DNA of 64,000 nucleotides from Brevundimonas aurantiaca (GCF_014199955.1 NZ_JACHOQ010000004.1:153726-217725), one strand, 5' to 3'. Shown: positions 36,077 to 45,047, counted from the stretch's first letter. A program made the numbers and translations. The notes: generated from the sequence alone by a model not told the origin.

Positions 36077-38323
36077 TCAAGGTTTGATGGTCGACCCTGA
36101 AAGCGTGGTCGTCGCGCTCAACCCCGGCTCGGCGGCGTCGCGGGCGACGGTGATGCGGTAATCGCCCGGCGTGATGCGCCAGCCGGGCAGGGCGGTGTCG
36201 TATTCGGCCAGGATGCGGGGCTCGGCCGTCAGGGTGACGCGGCGCGTCTCGCCCGGCGCCAGGTTCACCCGCGCAAAGGCGGCCAGACGGCGGGGCCGAT
36301 CGCCCGAAGCGACATAGAGTTGCGCAACCTCGGCGCCGGCTCGCGCGCCGGTATTGGTCACATCGACGCTGACGCTGAGCTTGTCTGCGCTGGACGCCGC
36401 CAGGTTGGAATAGGCGAAGCTGGTGTAGCTGAGACCATATCCGAACGGGAACAGGGGCGTCTTGCCCTCGCGTTCGTACCAGCGGTAACCGACGTCTGAG
36501 CCTTCCGGATAATCCACCGCGAAGCCCTGGATTTCGCCGGCCTGGGGTGCGCCGGGATTGGCGGCGGCTGCGGCCTCGGCGCTCTTCAGCGCCTCGAGGC
36601 CCGGCGGCGTCGGGCGCGACGCCTGATCCGCCGAGGCGGGGAAGGTGATCGGCAGACGGCCCGACGGATTGACCTCGCCGAACAGGATGCGGGCGACGGC
36701 CTCGCCGCCGCGCTGGCCGGGATACCAGGCCTGGATCACAGCCGGGGTCTTCTCCAGCCAGGGCATCAGCACCGGCCCGCCGGTCTCCAGCACCACTACG
36801 GTCTTGTCGTTGGCGGCGGCGACCGCCTCGATCAGGGCGTCCTGATCGTCGGGCAGGGACAGGGTCTCGACGTCCTGGGCCTCGGTGGTCCACTGGCTCG
36901 CAAAGACGACGGCGACGTCCGCCGCTCGCGCCGCAGCAGCCGCAGCCGCCGGATCCTTGCCGTCGACATAGGTCACGGTCGCCTCCGGCGCGATCGCCCG
37001 AATGGCGTTCAGCGGTGAGGACGCATGCCAAGTGATCCGCGCGAACGAGGCTGCGGCCCCCGAGGTCAGGGGAATCTCGACCGGCGCCCCGCCGACCGAC
37101 CGCACCTGGGACGATCCGCCGCCCGACAGGACGCCGACGTCGGCATGGCCGCCGATCAGCACGATCCGCTTCGCCGTCCTGCCCAGGGGCAGGACCCCGC
37201 CCTCGTTCTTCAGCAGGACGATCCCGGCCTCGGCCGCGCGCTGGGCGACCTCGGCGTTCCGGGCGTAGTCGATCGGCTGTTCGGTCGTGACCACGGGCGC
37301 GTCCAGCACCCCGGTCCGGATCAGGCCGACCAGAATTCGACGCACCATGTCGTCCAGCCGCGCCTGCGGGATACGCCCGGCCTCCAGGGCCTCGCGGAAC
37401 GGCGCGTCGAAATAGAGGGCGCGGTCCAGCTCCTGGCCCGAGGCCTGGTCCAGGCCCGCCAGCGCGGCCTTCTCGGTCGAATGGACCGCGCCCCAGTCCG
37501 ACATGACCCAGCCGTCATAGGCCCAGTCGCGCTTCAGAACCTGGTTCAGCAGGACGTCGTTCTCGCAGGCCCAGTCGCCGTTGACCTTGTTGTAGGCGCA
37601 CATGACCGAGCCGGGATTTCCCCGCTCGATGGCGATCTGGAAGGCCAAGAGGTCGCTTTCGCGCAGGGACGCCTCGTCCAGCCGCGCATCCATGATCATC
37701 CGCCCGGTCTCTTGCGCGTTGAAGGCGAAATGCTTGATAGTCGAAACGATCCTGTTCGACTGGACGCCGCGGATATGCTCCCCGGCCATGACCCCGGCCA
37801 GCAGAGGATCCTCGCCCAGATATTCGAAATTCCGTCCGGCCCACGGATCGCGCGTCAGGTTCACCCCGCCGGCCAGCAGGATGTTGAACCGCTTGGCCCT
37901 CGCCTCCGAGCCGATCATGGCCCCGCCGGCGTAGGCGATCTCGGGATCGAAGGTGGCGGCGGTCGCCAGGCTGGAGGGCAGGGCGGTGGCGACGTCGCCC
38001 TTGCGCTGCTCGACCTGGTTGGCGACGCCCAGGCTGGCGTCGCTTTCGCGCAGATTGGGTATGCCCAGGCGGGGAATTCCCGGGATGTGGCCGGCCGAGG
38101 GAATCATGTCGGCGACTGGGGCGCCCGGCGTCCGCGCCGCCATGGGCGGGAAATAGCCGTGGATCAGCTGAAGCTTTTCGTCCTGCGTCATTCGCGCCAG
38201 CAGGGCGTCGGCGCGCGATTGGGCGGCGGCCGTCTCCGTCTGGGGCGCAGACTGCGCCGGCTGCGCGAGTGCGCCGGCGGGCGTCACGCCCACGGCGAAG
38301 GCCAGGGCGAGACGGCTGATCAT
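36077..38323 (-). CDS. bglX: Glycoside hydrolase family 3 beta-glucosidase, exported
   Basis: This enzyme has 748 residues from ATG 38323, with a signal peptide (ISRLALAFAVGVTPAGALAQ) indicating periplasmic location. The GH3 N-domain contains the catalytic nucleophile Asp276 in VMSDWGAVHS and substrate residues in MCAYNKVNGDWACEND and IKHFAFNAQET. The middle C-domain has GGHADVGVLSGGGSSQV, and a fibronectin-III-like C-terminus ends the protein. Beta-glucosidase (BglX-like) is the most likely activity, although beta-xylosidase cannot be excluded. The symbol is a family-level suggestion. It heads the probable operon with the TonB receptor. Confidence 0.9.
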   Translation of the reverse strand: MISRLALAFAVGVTPAGALAQPAQSAPQTETAAAQSRADALLARMTQDEKLQLIHGYFPPMAARTPGAPVADMIPSAGHIPGIPRLGIPNLRESDASLGVANQVEQRKGDVATALPSSLATAATFDPEIAYAGGAMIGSEARAKRFNILLAGGVNLTRDPWAGRNFEYLGEDPLLAGVMAGEHIRGVQSNRIVSTIKHFAFNAQETGRMIMDARLDEASLRESDLLAFQIAIERGNPGSVMCAYNKVNGDWACENDVLLNQVLKRDWAYDGWVMSDWGAVHSTEKAALAGLDQASGQELDRALYFDAPFREALEAGRIPQARLDDMVRRILVGLIRTGVLDAPVVTTEQPIDYARNAEVAQRAAEAGIVLLKNEGGVLPLGRTAKRIVLIGGHADVGVLSGGGSSQVRSVGGAPVEIPLTSGAAASFARITWHASSPLNAIRAIAPEATVTYVDGKDPAAAAAAARAADVAVVFASQWTTEAQDVETLSLPDDQDALIEAVAAANDKTVVVLETGGPVLMPWLEKTPAVIQAWYPGQRGGEAVARILFGEVNPSGRLPITFPASADQASRPTPPGLEALKSAEAAAAANPGAPQAGEIQGFAVDYPEGSDVGYRWYEREGKTPLFPFGYGLSYTSFAYSNLAASSADKLSVSVDVTNTGARAGAEVAQLYVASGDRPRRLAAFARVNLAPGETRRVTLTAEPRILAEYDTALPGWRITPGDYRITVARDAAEPGLSATTTLSGSTIKP

Positions 38324-38583
38324 CAAGGACTTGGAAAACTTCAAGAGACGCCCCGAACCGATTGCGCGACGGCGACCGCCGTCAGGACAAGAGTTGGGAT
38401 GCGCCGCACAGGATCGATGATGGCGGCGGGCAGCCGACAGCATCGCCTGCTGTCGCAGGCTTTTCGATCCTGTTTGCGGATAGCGTCTTCGACGCCGAGG
38501 TTCGACGACCTGGAGAGGCCGTCAACTTTCCGCTCCCTGTGCGGAGACTCTTCGGCCCCTCGCATGAACAGGTAAGCATGAAT

Positions 38584-38597
38584 TGAGAGCGTTCACA
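38584..38597. promoter_or_regulatory. LacI-like imperfect operator
   Basis: TGAGAGCGTTCACA is an imperfect palindrome with a central CG (left half TGAGAGC, right half complement TGTGAAC; five of seven positions agree). That is the style of LacI-family sites. It lies 261 bases before the GH3 start, and a LacI gene is in the same locus. The assignment is tentative. Confidence 0.35.
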
Positions 38598-38687
38598 ACA
38601 CGAAACGGCCATGATCGAACGTGGTTATGACACCCCCAGTTCACATGTCGTTTCAGGGCCCTTCTGCGGATGGGGCGACGGGCGCGC

Positions 38688-38724
38688 AAAAAGAGAGGGC
38701 CGGCGCACTGGGACGCCGGCCCTC
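38688..38724 (-). terminator. Intrinsic terminator after phoH
   Basis: On the minus strand an 11-bp perfect stem (GAGGGCCGGCG with CGCCGGCCCTC, 8-base loop) is followed by TCTTTTTG. It starts about 24 bases after the phoH stop. Confidence 0.9.
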
Positions 38725-38748
38725 CCTCTACTCAGACCCGCAGGGCGT

Positions 38749-39528
38749 TCAGAGCACCCCGATCATCGAGGCCACCAGCGGGTGGCGGACGATGTCGCGT
38801 TCGGCCAGACGCACCACGGCGATGTTGTCGACCGCCTCCAGCCTGGCGGAAATATCCGCCAAGCCGGACACGCCGGGCAGCAGGTCCGACTGGTGGGGGT
38901 CGCCCGTGACCACCATGGTCGAATGCCAGCCGAGGCGCGTCAGCAGCATCTTCAGCTGCACATAGGTGCAGTTCTGGGCTTCATCGACGACGATGAAGGC
39001 GTTGTTCAGCGTGCGGCCGCGCATGTAGCCGATGGGGGCGATCTCGATCAGGCCCTCGGCCATCAGGGCCTTGACCCGCTTCATCGACAGCCGGTCCGAC
39101 AAGGCGTCGTAGAGGGGGCGCAGATAGGGGGCCAGCTTGTCCTCCATGTCGCCCGGCAGGAAGCCGATCGATTCGCCGGCCTCGACGGCGGGGCGGCTCA
39201 GGACGATGCGGCCGACCTTGCCGGCCTCAAGCGCCTCGACCGCCTTGGCGACGGCGAGATAGGTCTTGCCGGTCCCTGCCGGTCCCAGGGCCATGACCAG
39301 ATTGTGCGCGTCGATGGCCGCCATCAGTTCGTGCTGACCGTCCGACTTGGGCTTCAGCGTCTTCAGATAGCCCTGGTCCCGGTCGTCATTGTTGGGATAG
39401 GGCGACCAGCCTGACCGTTCGTTGTGGGGGGCGTGCAGGCGCCGCACCTTTGATTCCTCCATGAACTCTCGCGAATCCAGGAGTCCGTTTTCACGGGACT
39501 GACGCTTCATTGCCGCACGCTTGGTCAT
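38749..39528 (-). CDS. phoH: PhoH-like ATPase
   Basis: This 259-residue cytoplasmic P-loop protein has Walker A (GPAGTGKT) and Walker B (AFIVVDEAQNC). The PhoH-family LSRPAVEAGESIGFLPGD and MVVTGDPHQSDLL segments are also present. PhoH proteins are ATPases linked to RNA metabolism; this is the short form without a KH domain. ATG 39528 has GGAGG eight bases upstream. The gene is flanked by its own terminator downstream and by a separate terminator just upstream, so it appears to be monocistronic. Confidence 0.9.
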   Translation of the reverse strand: MTKRAAMKRQSRENGLLDSREFMEESKVRRLHAPHNERSGWSPYPNNDDRDQGYLKTLKPKSDGQHELMAAIDAHNLVMALGPAGTGKTYLAVAKAVEALEAGKVGRIVLSRPAVEAGESIGFLPGDMEDKLAPYLRPLYDALSDRLSMKRVKALMAEGLIEIAPIGYMRGRTLNNAFIVVDEAQNCTYVQLKMLLTRLGWHSTMVVTGDPHQSDLLPGVSGLADISARLEAVDNIAVVRLAERDIVRHPLVASMIGVL

Positions 39529-39546
39529 GGACGCCTCCAGGGCATG

Positions 39547-39577
39547 AAAAAAGGCGGACCCACACGGGTTCCGCCTT
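39547..39577 (-). terminator. Intrinsic terminator immediately upstream of phoH
   Basis: On the minus strand AAGGCGGAACCC pairs with GGGTCCGCCTT (one bulged A, GTGT loop) and runs into six T. It is 19 bases before the phoH start codon, so it must end an upstream transcript or act as a phoH leader attenuator. Confidence 0.75.
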
Positions 39578-39803
39578 GGCTGGTCTTGGGGAGGAAGGGG
39601 TCACGGCCTGCGCCGCAGCGACCACCGGGATCAACGGCCGGGCCGTCCAAAACGGGCTGAACCCGTTCCCGAACAACCGAACCAGGATCCCAACGCGCCA
39701 AGCGAAAGCCCCGACAACTGACCGGACCGGGCTTGATCCGGCTTCGGATCCGGGGCCGAAATGGCGACCCTCGAATCGCATCAACAGTTAGATGCTATCG
39801 TGG

Positions 39804-39818
39804 TTAGAAATCTGTTAA
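39804..39818. promoter_or_regulatory. CtrA-like box TTAG-N7-TTAA
   Basis: One mismatch from the Caulobacter CtrA consensus TTAA-N7-TTAA. It lies 35 bases before the gamma carbonic anhydrase start codon. CtrA is expected in this lineage, but a single 8-base match can arise by chance. Confidence 0.3.
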
Positions 39819-39852
39819 AGCCCTCAATTTTCGAAGATTAGGCGGCATTCTG

Positions 39853-40380
39853 ATGACCATTTACGCATTGGGCGACAGCAAACCTCAGTTTCCGCCGCAG
39901 GGCGAATACTGGGTGGCGCCGAACGCATCCGTGATTGGAAACGTGATTCTGCACGTCAACGCCAGCGTCTGGTTCGGGGCGGTGCTGCGCGGCGACAATG
40001 AGCCGATCACCGTGGGCCCCGACACCAATATTCAGGACGGCAGCGTCCTGCACACCGACATGGGCTCGCCCCTGACCCTGGGGCGGGGCGTCACCGTCGG
40101 GCATAAGGCCATGCTGCACGGCTGCGAAGTCGGGGACTACAGTCTGATCGGGATTGGGGCGGTGGTGCTGAACGGGGTGAAGATCGGCCGCAACTGCATC
40201 ATCGGCGCCAACGCCCTGCTGACCGAGGGCAAGGTAATCCCCGACAACAGTCTGGTGGTGGGCCAGCCGGGCAAGGTGGTGCGCGACCGCGATCCCGCCC
40301 AGATCGCCGTGCTTCAGATGTCGGCGGAGCACTATGTGCAGAACTGGAAGCGGTTTGCGGCGGAGTTGCGCCCGCTCTGA
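39853..40380 (+). CDS. Gamma carbonic anhydrase family protein
   Basis: This 175-residue left-handed beta-helix protein is built from hexapeptide repeats ([73 protein letters not shown] in parts). Three His in VLHTD, VGHKA and MLHGC fit the trimeric zinc site. The arrangement matches the gamma carbonic anhydrase/PaaY/YrdA group; CO2 hydration is possible, but many members lack shown activity. The C-terminal helix ends [15 protein letters not shown]. It converges with ribF. Confidence 0.88.
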   Translation: MTIYALGDSKPQFPPQGEYWVAPNASVIGNVILHVNASVWFGAVLRGDNEPITVGPDTNIQDGSVLHTDMGSPLTLGRGVTVGHKAMLHGCEVGDYSLIGIGAVVLNGVKIGRNCIIGANALLTEGKVIPDNSLVVGQPGKVVRDRDPAQIAVLQMSAEHYVQNWKRFAAELRPL

Positions 40381-40400
40381 CCGGGTCGAAGGGGCGGCGA

Positions 40401-41330
40401 TCAGGAAGCCAGGACTGTCCGCGCCGCCGCCGCATCGGCCTCGATCTGGGCCTTCAAGGCCTCCAGCCCGTCGAAACTTTCCTCGCCGCGCAGCCAGGCG
40501 ACCAGTTCCGTCTCGATGATCTGGCCGTACAGGTCGCCGTCGAAGTCGAACAGCCAGACCTCCAGCAGTGGGCTCTCCAGCGCATACATGGGCCGCAGGC
40601 CCAGGCTGGCCACCCCGTCCACGACCCGCCCGTCGGCCAGACGACTGCGTGTGGCATAGACGCCGTAGGCCGGCCGCATATAGTCGCCCAGAGCAACGTT
40701 GGCGGTCGGCACGCCGATGGTGCGGCCGCGCTTGTCGCCGTGGATCACCTCGCCCTGGATGGCGAAGGGGCGGCCCAATATGGCGGCGGCGCGGTCCATG
40801 TCCCCGGCCTTCAGGGCCTCGCGCACGGCGCTGGACGACAGTTTCAGCCCGTCGGCGTCGTCCAGGCGTTCGGCCACCGAGACCGTGAAGCCCAGCCGCT
40901 CGCCATAGGCCCGCAGCGCCTCGGGCGAGCCGGACCGCCCCTTGCCGAAGGTGAAGTCGAAGCCGACGGCGGCGTGTCGCACGCCCAGACCCTGGGCCAA
41001 CACCTGTTCGGCGAAGTCGGCGTCGCTCATGCCCGCCATCTCGCCGTCGAACGGCAGCAGATAAAGGATGTCGACCCCCAGGGGCGCCAGAGCCCGCGCC
41101 ATTTGGTCGGCGGTCATCAGGCGAAAGGGCACGGCCTCGGGCTGGAACCAGCGGCGCGGATGGGGATCGAAACTGACCACGCCCAGCGGGGCGCCCAGCC
41201 GTTCGGCGGCGGCCTTGGCCTCTGCAATGACCGCCTGGTGCCCCCGATGGACGCCGTCGAAGGCGCCGACCGCGACCGCCGCGCCCTTCAGGGCGTCCGG
41301 CAGGTCGCGCCAGTCGCGGACAATCTGCAT
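40401..41330 (-). CDS. ribF: Riboflavin kinase / FAD synthetase
   Basis: This 309-residue bifunctional enzyme makes FMN and FAD. The N-terminal nucleotidyltransferase domain has GAFDGVHRGHQ and FDPHPRRWF. TFGKGRSGS is a further FAD-synthetase motif. The C-terminal kinase domain starts at IQGEVIHGDKRGRTIGVPTANV and includes PAYGVYATR and the family's DLYGQIIETELVAWLRGEESFDG region. The start overlaps the maoC stop by one base (TGATG), so the two are coupled. The product would also supply the FAD that the two halogenases use. Confidence 0.95.
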   Translation of the reverse strand: MQIVRDWRDLPDALKGAAVAVGAFDGVHRGHQAVIAEAKAAAERLGAPLGVVSFDPHPRRWFQPEAVPFRLMTADQMARALAPLGVDILYLLPFDGEMAGMSDADFAEQVLAQGLGVRHAAVGFDFTFGKGRSGSPEALRAYGERLGFTVSVAERLDDADGLKLSSSAVREALKAGDMDRAAAILGRPFAIQGEVIHGDKRGRTIGVPTANVALGDYMRPAYGVYATRSRLADGRVVDGVASLGLRPMYALESPLLEVWLFDFDGDLYGQIIETELVAWLRGEESFDGLEALKAQIEADAAAARTVLAS

Positions 41331-41791
41331 CAGCGCTGGGACGGTTTGCGCCGGCGCGGAACGCGAACCACGGCGATCCCGTCCATGATCATCGTCTCGC
41401 CGACGAAGCCTTCGCAGCTCAGCTTGACCCGCGCGCTCTCGGCCTCGACCTCGATCACGGTGATCCGGATACGGACCACATCGTCGATCCGCACCGGCTG
41501 ATGGAAGGCCAGGGTCTGGGAGATGTAGATCGACCCCGCCCCCGGCAGGATGGTCCCGACCACGGCCGAGCCGAAGGAGGCGCTGAGCAGGCCGTGGGCG
41601 ATCCGGCCGCGGTAGGCGGTCTTGGAGGCGAAGGCCTCGTCCAGATGCACGGGGTTGAAATCGTCGGACGCCTCGGCGAACAGCCGAATCCGGTCCTCCG
41701 TCGCCACGACGATTTTTTCGGCCGCCATGCCGATGTGAAGCTCGTCCAGGATGTAGCCGCCGGACGGATGTTGCTGAACCAATTCGACCAT
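41330..41791 (-). CDS. MaoC family (R)-specific enoyl-CoA hydratase-like protein
   Basis: This 153-residue hot-dog-fold protein has the hydratase-2 motif: FAEASDDFNPVHLDEAFA contains the catalytic Asp and His, followed by RIAHGLLSASF. It resembles PhaJ-type (R)-enoyl-CoA hydratases, which feed beta-oxidation intermediates into other pathways. ATG 41791 is the only good start. It is coupled to ribF by a one-base stop/start overlap and lies 39 bases downstream of the HAD gene stop on the same strand. Confidence 0.85.
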   Translation of the reverse strand: MVELVQQHPSGGYILDELHIGMAAEKIVVATEDRIRLFAEASDDFNPVHLDEAFASKTAYRGRIAHGLLSASFGSAVVGTILPGAGSIYISQTLAFHQPVRIDDVVRIRITVIEVEAESARVKLSCEGFVGETMIMDGIAVVRVPRRRKPSQR

Positions 41792-41830
41792 GGATCAGGC
41801 TTTAGCGGCGGTGCGACAAAATGGCGAGCC

Positions 41831-42700
41831 TTACCAGGCCAGTTCGAGCGCGGCGTAGCGCGCATATGTTGTTTCAGCCTTCAGAAGTTCGCCGGCGCGG
41901 GCGGGATCGAGGCTTCCGTTCTCGCCCCTGGCCTGGTCGCCGTGGATCCCTTGCGCGATGAACAGGCAGTCCAGGCCTTGCGCATTGGCCCCCATGACGT
42001 CGGTCACGACCCCGTCGCCGATGCACAGGACGCGCGACCGGTCCACGGGCCGTCCCAGCAGACGTTCCGCCTCTCTCAAGGCCAGGTCGTAGATGGGGCC
42101 GAAAGGCTTTCCGGCCATGACGACCCGGCCGCCCAAGGCCTCATAGAGGTCGGCCAAGGCCCCGCCGCAATAGATGAGCTGATCGCCGCGCTGGACCACC
42201 CGATCCGGATTGGCGCAGATCAGCTCCAGATTCCGCGCCGCGCCGACAGCCAGTCGTTCACGATAGTCCTCCGGCGTCTCGACCGTGTCGTCGACCGGCC
42301 CGGTGACGGAGATGAAGGCGGCGTCCTCGGCGCTGTCGGTCCGCGCCAGGTTCAGGCCGGCGTACAGGGGAGCGTCGCGTTCGGGCCCGACGATCCAGGC
42401 CGGACCGGGGGCGCGCTTGGCCAGTTCGGCGCGGGTCGCGTCGCCCGAGGTGACGAAGGCCTTCCACGCCTCACGCGGCACGCCCAGCCCGTCCAGCTGG
42501 GCGACGACGTCAGAAGCCGGACGCGGCGAGTTGGAGATCAGCACCACATGGCCGCCCTGGGCGTTGAACCGGGTCAGGGCCTCGCAAGGACCCGCCCAGC
42601 TCTCCCGTCCATTGTGGATCACTCCCCAGACGTCGCACAGCAGGATGTCGTAGTCGCCGGCGACGGCTTCGAGATGGGGCAGGGCGTGGGGGAGGGTCAT
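41831..42700 (-). CDS. HAD-superfamily class IIA hydrolase (TIGR01459-like)
   Basis: This 289-residue phosphatase has the HAD motifs DVWGVIHNG (nucleophile Asp), VLISNSPRP (Ser/Thr of motif II), GKPFGPIYD (Lys) and CIGDGVVTDVMGANAQGLDCLFI (acidic motif IV). The class IIA cap and sequence match the alphaproteobacterial NagD-like group with unknown substrate. ATG 42700 is selected over the upstream frame because the extra 52 residues are encoded within the palindromic repeat. GGG upstream serves as a weak ribosome binding site. Confidence 0.88.
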   Translation of the reverse strand: MTLPHALPHLEAVAGDYDILLCDVWGVIHNGRESWAGPCEALTRFNAQGGHVVLISNSPRPASDVVAQLDGLGVPREAWKAFVTSGDATRAELAKRAPGPAWIVGPERDAPLYAGLNLARTDSAEDAAFISVTGPVDDTVETPEDYRERLAVGAARNLELICANPDRVVQRGDQLIYCGGALADLYEALGGRVVMAGKPFGPIYDLALREAERLLGRPVDRSRVLCIGDGVVTDVMGANAQGLDCLFIAQGIHGDQARGENGSLDPARAGELLKAETTYARYAALELAW

Positions 42701-42735
42701 GGGCGCTGAGTAGCTGCTCCGACGGGCTGACGAAA

Positions 42736-42880
42736 GTCTCCTCCCCATGAAATGGGGAGGGGAACCGCGAAGCGGTGGAGGGCTCTTGACGCCGCTTAAG
42801 CGCCTGGGCTGCGAAAAGCACCCCTCCGTCACGGCGCGGAAGGCGCGCCGCGCCACCTCCCCATGTCATGGGGAGGAGAC
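42736..42880. repeat. Compound inverted repeat, CTCCCCAT family
   Basis: GTCTCCTCCCCAT (42736-42748) is perfectly complementary to ATGGGGAGGAGAC (42868-42880). The interval consists of two inverted copies of one unit: CCCTCC, then a short GC hairpin, then CTCCCCAT and a second hairpin. Another diverged copy of the unit is at 49076-49136. It fills the space between the HAD and TipF-like genes. Confidence 0.8.
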
Positions 42881-42893
42881 AGATATGGAGCGA

Positions 42894-44168
42894 TCAGCTG
42901 AACCGACGCCGCTGCTCAGCGCTGCGCAGGGTGGAGCGCAGGAATTCGGCCGGAGGGTCGGTTTCGGCCAGCACCTGTTCCTTGATGGCGCGGGGCTCGC
43001 CGAACAGATGGCCCTGGCCCATGGCGACGTCCAGTTCGAGGATATCGACGACCTGACGTTCCGCCTCGACCTTTTCAGCGATCACCTCGACGCCGTAGCG
43101 GCGGGTCAAGGCGGCGAAATCCGCCGCCTGAATGTCGGGCATGGAGCGCAAGGGCGCGCCGCCGTCCAGGTCCAGCAGCTGCTCGATCAGCAGATCGGCC
43201 GCCACCTTGATGAACTTCACGTCCGAACGCTGCAGATCGGCGAAGTCCAGGTCCAGGGTCTGGACCTTGTCCAGCGAAAAGCGGAAGCCCAGGTCCGCCA
43301 GCTTGGCCATGTTGCGAGCCTCGACCGCGCCGCGCGCGTCGAAGGTCGCCTGGCCCAGTTCGAAGATCAGGGCCTGGTTCAGGTCGCGGTTCTCGTTCAG
43401 GAAGTCCAGGAAGCGCGGGAAGAAGGTCTCATCGCCCAAGGAGGTCAGGGCGACGTTGCAGAAGACCCCGACCTTACGGTCCTGGCGCGACAGCCGGCGC
43501 ACGATCTGGGCGCAGCGGAACAGCAGCAGATTGTCGATCGCCGGCACCAGGCCTTCGCCCTCCGCCAGGGACAGATACTCCGCCGGCATCATCACCCGGT
43601 CGCTGGCGTCGCGCAGGCGGGTGAAGCTCTCATAGAAGAGGGTGCGGCGTTGCGGCAGGGAGACGACGGGCTGAAGATACAGATCGACCCGCCCCTGGCT
43701 CAGCGCCTCGTGGATGGTCCGCAGCAGAACGTTGGACTGGGCCTGGCGGCGGCCTTCGAAGGTCTCGACGCCCAGACTGGGCGCGCTGGCCAGACGCTGG
43801 TCGATGCTGTCGCTCATCTGCTGGACCAGGGTCTCCAGCATCCGAACCTCGCCGGTCAGGGCGTCGGTGTCCGACAGGGCGCCGCTTTCAATGGCCTGGG
43901 CCAGTTCGGTCAGGGCGCCCTGCGTCGATTCCATCGCATCGGCCAGCAGCCGATGCGCCTCGCGCACCTGGTCGATTTCCTTCTTCAGAGCGCGGCGCGC
44001 CGCCATGCCGGTGACGATGCCGTGGAAGGCGCCCAACAGGCCAAGCGCCCCGATCGCCCCCGCCACGCCTGCGCCGGCGCCCAAACCCGCACGCCACAGG
44101 AAGGCCCCCACGGTCATGCCGAGGAACAGATAGGCGAAGTAGAGAAAGCCCGTGGTCAGGTTGCGCAT
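42894..44168 (-). CDS. tipF: TipF-like degenerate EAL-domain c-di-GMP receptor
   Basis: This 424-residue protein has two N-terminal transmembrane helices (FLYFAYLFLGMTVGAFLW, GVAGAIGALGLLGAFHGIV), a coiled coil at about 60-130 and a C-terminal EAL domain. The catalytic motif reads ESF instead of EAL and the DDFG-type loop reads SLDKVQT, so phosphodiesterase activity is probably lost. CNVALTSL, FELGQATFD and VIAEKVEAERQ are retained for fold and ligand binding. The architecture matches Caulobacter TipF, a c-di-GMP receptor that sets the flagellar pole. The name rests on architecture, not on a search. Its start is 108 bases from a divergent SDR gene. Confidence 0.75.
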   Translation of the reverse strand: MRNLTTGFLYFAYLFLGMTVGAFLWRAGLGAGAGVAGAIGALGLLGAFHGIVTGMAARRALKKEIDQVREAHRLLADAMESTQGALTELAQAIESGALSDTDALTGEVRMLETLVQQMSDSIDQRLASAPSLGVETFEGRRQAQSNVLLRTIHEALSQGRVDLYLQPVVSLPQRRTLFYESFTRLRDASDRVMMPAEYLSLAEGEGLVPAIDNLLLFRCAQIVRRLSRQDRKVGVFCNVALTSLGDETFFPRFLDFLNENRDLNQALIFELGQATFDARGAVEARNMAKLADLGFRFSLDKVQTLDLDFADLQRSDVKFIKVAADLLIEQLLDLDGGAPLRSMPDIQAADFAALTRRYGVEVIAEKVEAERQVVDILELDVAMGQGHLFGEPRAIKEQVLAETDPPAEFLRSTLRSAEQRRRFS

Positions 44169-44276
44169 CGGCTGGCGGTGGCCACTCCCGGATGGAATCG
44201 CCTGAGTATCAGGCTATCAATGGCGTTCGGCTAGAGCCGGGCTGCAAATAACCCGGCGAAACTCAAGGGAAACGCA

Positions 44277-45047
44277 ATGGAACTGTTCGATCTCACCGGC
44301 AAGGTCGCCATCATCACCGGCTCATCGCGCGGCATCGGCAAGGCCATAGCCGAGCGTCTGGCCGAACACGGCGCCCGGGTCGTCATATCCTCGCGCAAGG
44401 CCGGACCCTGCGATGAGGCCGCCGCCGAGATCAACGCAAAGTACGGAGCCGGCCGCGCCATCGCGGTTCCGGCCAACATCGCCTCCAAGGAAGACCTGCA
44501 ACGGCTGGTCGATGAAACCAACGCCGCCTTCGGCCGAATCGACATCCTGGTCTGCAACGCCGCGACCAATCCCTACGCCGGGCCGATGGCCGGGATCGCC
44601 GACGAGCAGTTCGAAAAGATCCTTCAGAACAACGTCATCTCCAACCATTGGCTGATCCAGATGGTCGCCCCCCAGATGGTGGAGCGCAAGGACGGCGCCA
44701 TCCTGGTGATCTCCTCGATCGGAGGCCTGCGCGGCAACGCCCTGATCGGCGCCTACAACATCTCCAAGGCCGCCGACATGCAGCTGGTGCGTAATCTCGC
44801 CGTGGAGTGGGGGCCGTCCAATGTGCGCGTCAACTGCATTGCGCCGGGCCTGGTCCAGACCGACTTCGCCAAATATCTGTGGGAGAATCCGGAGCTGCTG
44901 AAGACCGTCACTGAGCCGGCGCCGCTGAAAAGGATCGGCCAGCCCGATGAAATCGCGGGCACGGCGGTCTATCTGTGCAGCCCTGCTTCGGCCTATGTGA
45001 CCGGACAGACCCTGGTGGTGGACGGCGGATTGACGATTGCCTGGTGA
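44277..45047 (+). CDS. SDR family oxidoreductase
   Basis: This 256-residue classical short-chain dehydrogenase has TGSSRGIG near residue 15, CNAAT, SSIGG (Ser) and YNISK (catalytic Tyr-x-x-x-Lys), and the C-terminal [17 protein letters not shown]. The SRK after the second strand suggests NADP(H). The substrate is unknown. It resembles acyl- or hydroxyacid-related SDRs often annotated as dehydrogenase/reductase 4-like. AAGGGAAACGCA precedes ATG 44277. Its stop overlaps the start of the acyltransferase gene by 11 bases. Confidence 0.88.
   Translation: MELFDLTGKVAIITGSSRGIGKAIAERLAEHGARVVISSRKAGPCDEAAAEINAKYGAGRAIAVPANIASKEDLQRLVDETNAAFGRIDILVCNAATNPYAGPMAGIADEQFEKILQNNVISNHWLIQMVAPQMVERKDGAILVISSIGGLRGNALIGAYNISKAADMQLVRNLAVEWGPSNVRVNCIAPGLVQTDFAKYLWENPELLKTVTEPAPLKRIGQPDEIAGTAVYLCSPASAYVTGQTLVVDGGLTIAW

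Larger units (their letters stand above)
38324..38748. other. Intergenic region upstream of GH3
   Basis: 425 bases. It holds the GH3 promoter region, a LacI-like imperfect operator at 38584-38597 and the phoH terminator at 38688-38724, on the far side. A GC-rich leader runs from about 38330 to 38560, and I see no convincing -35/-10 pair. Confidence 0.6.
39529..39852. other. Intergenic region with possible short minus-strand transcript
   Basis: 324 bases between phoH and the divergent gamma carbonic anhydrase gene. Near the phoH start there is a minus-strand intrinsic terminator. At 39804-39818 a CtrA-like box lies near the other end. This leaves about 230 bases that could be transcribed on the minus strand and stopped before phoH. 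No tRNA or known structured RNA family was recognised. Confidence 0.4.

Noticed and set aside
39491..39781. 97-residue minus-strand frame between phoH and gamma carbonic anhydrase
   Set aside because: It runs through an intrinsic terminator and overlaps the phoH start; no recognisable motif. The region is kept as a possible non-coding transcript only.
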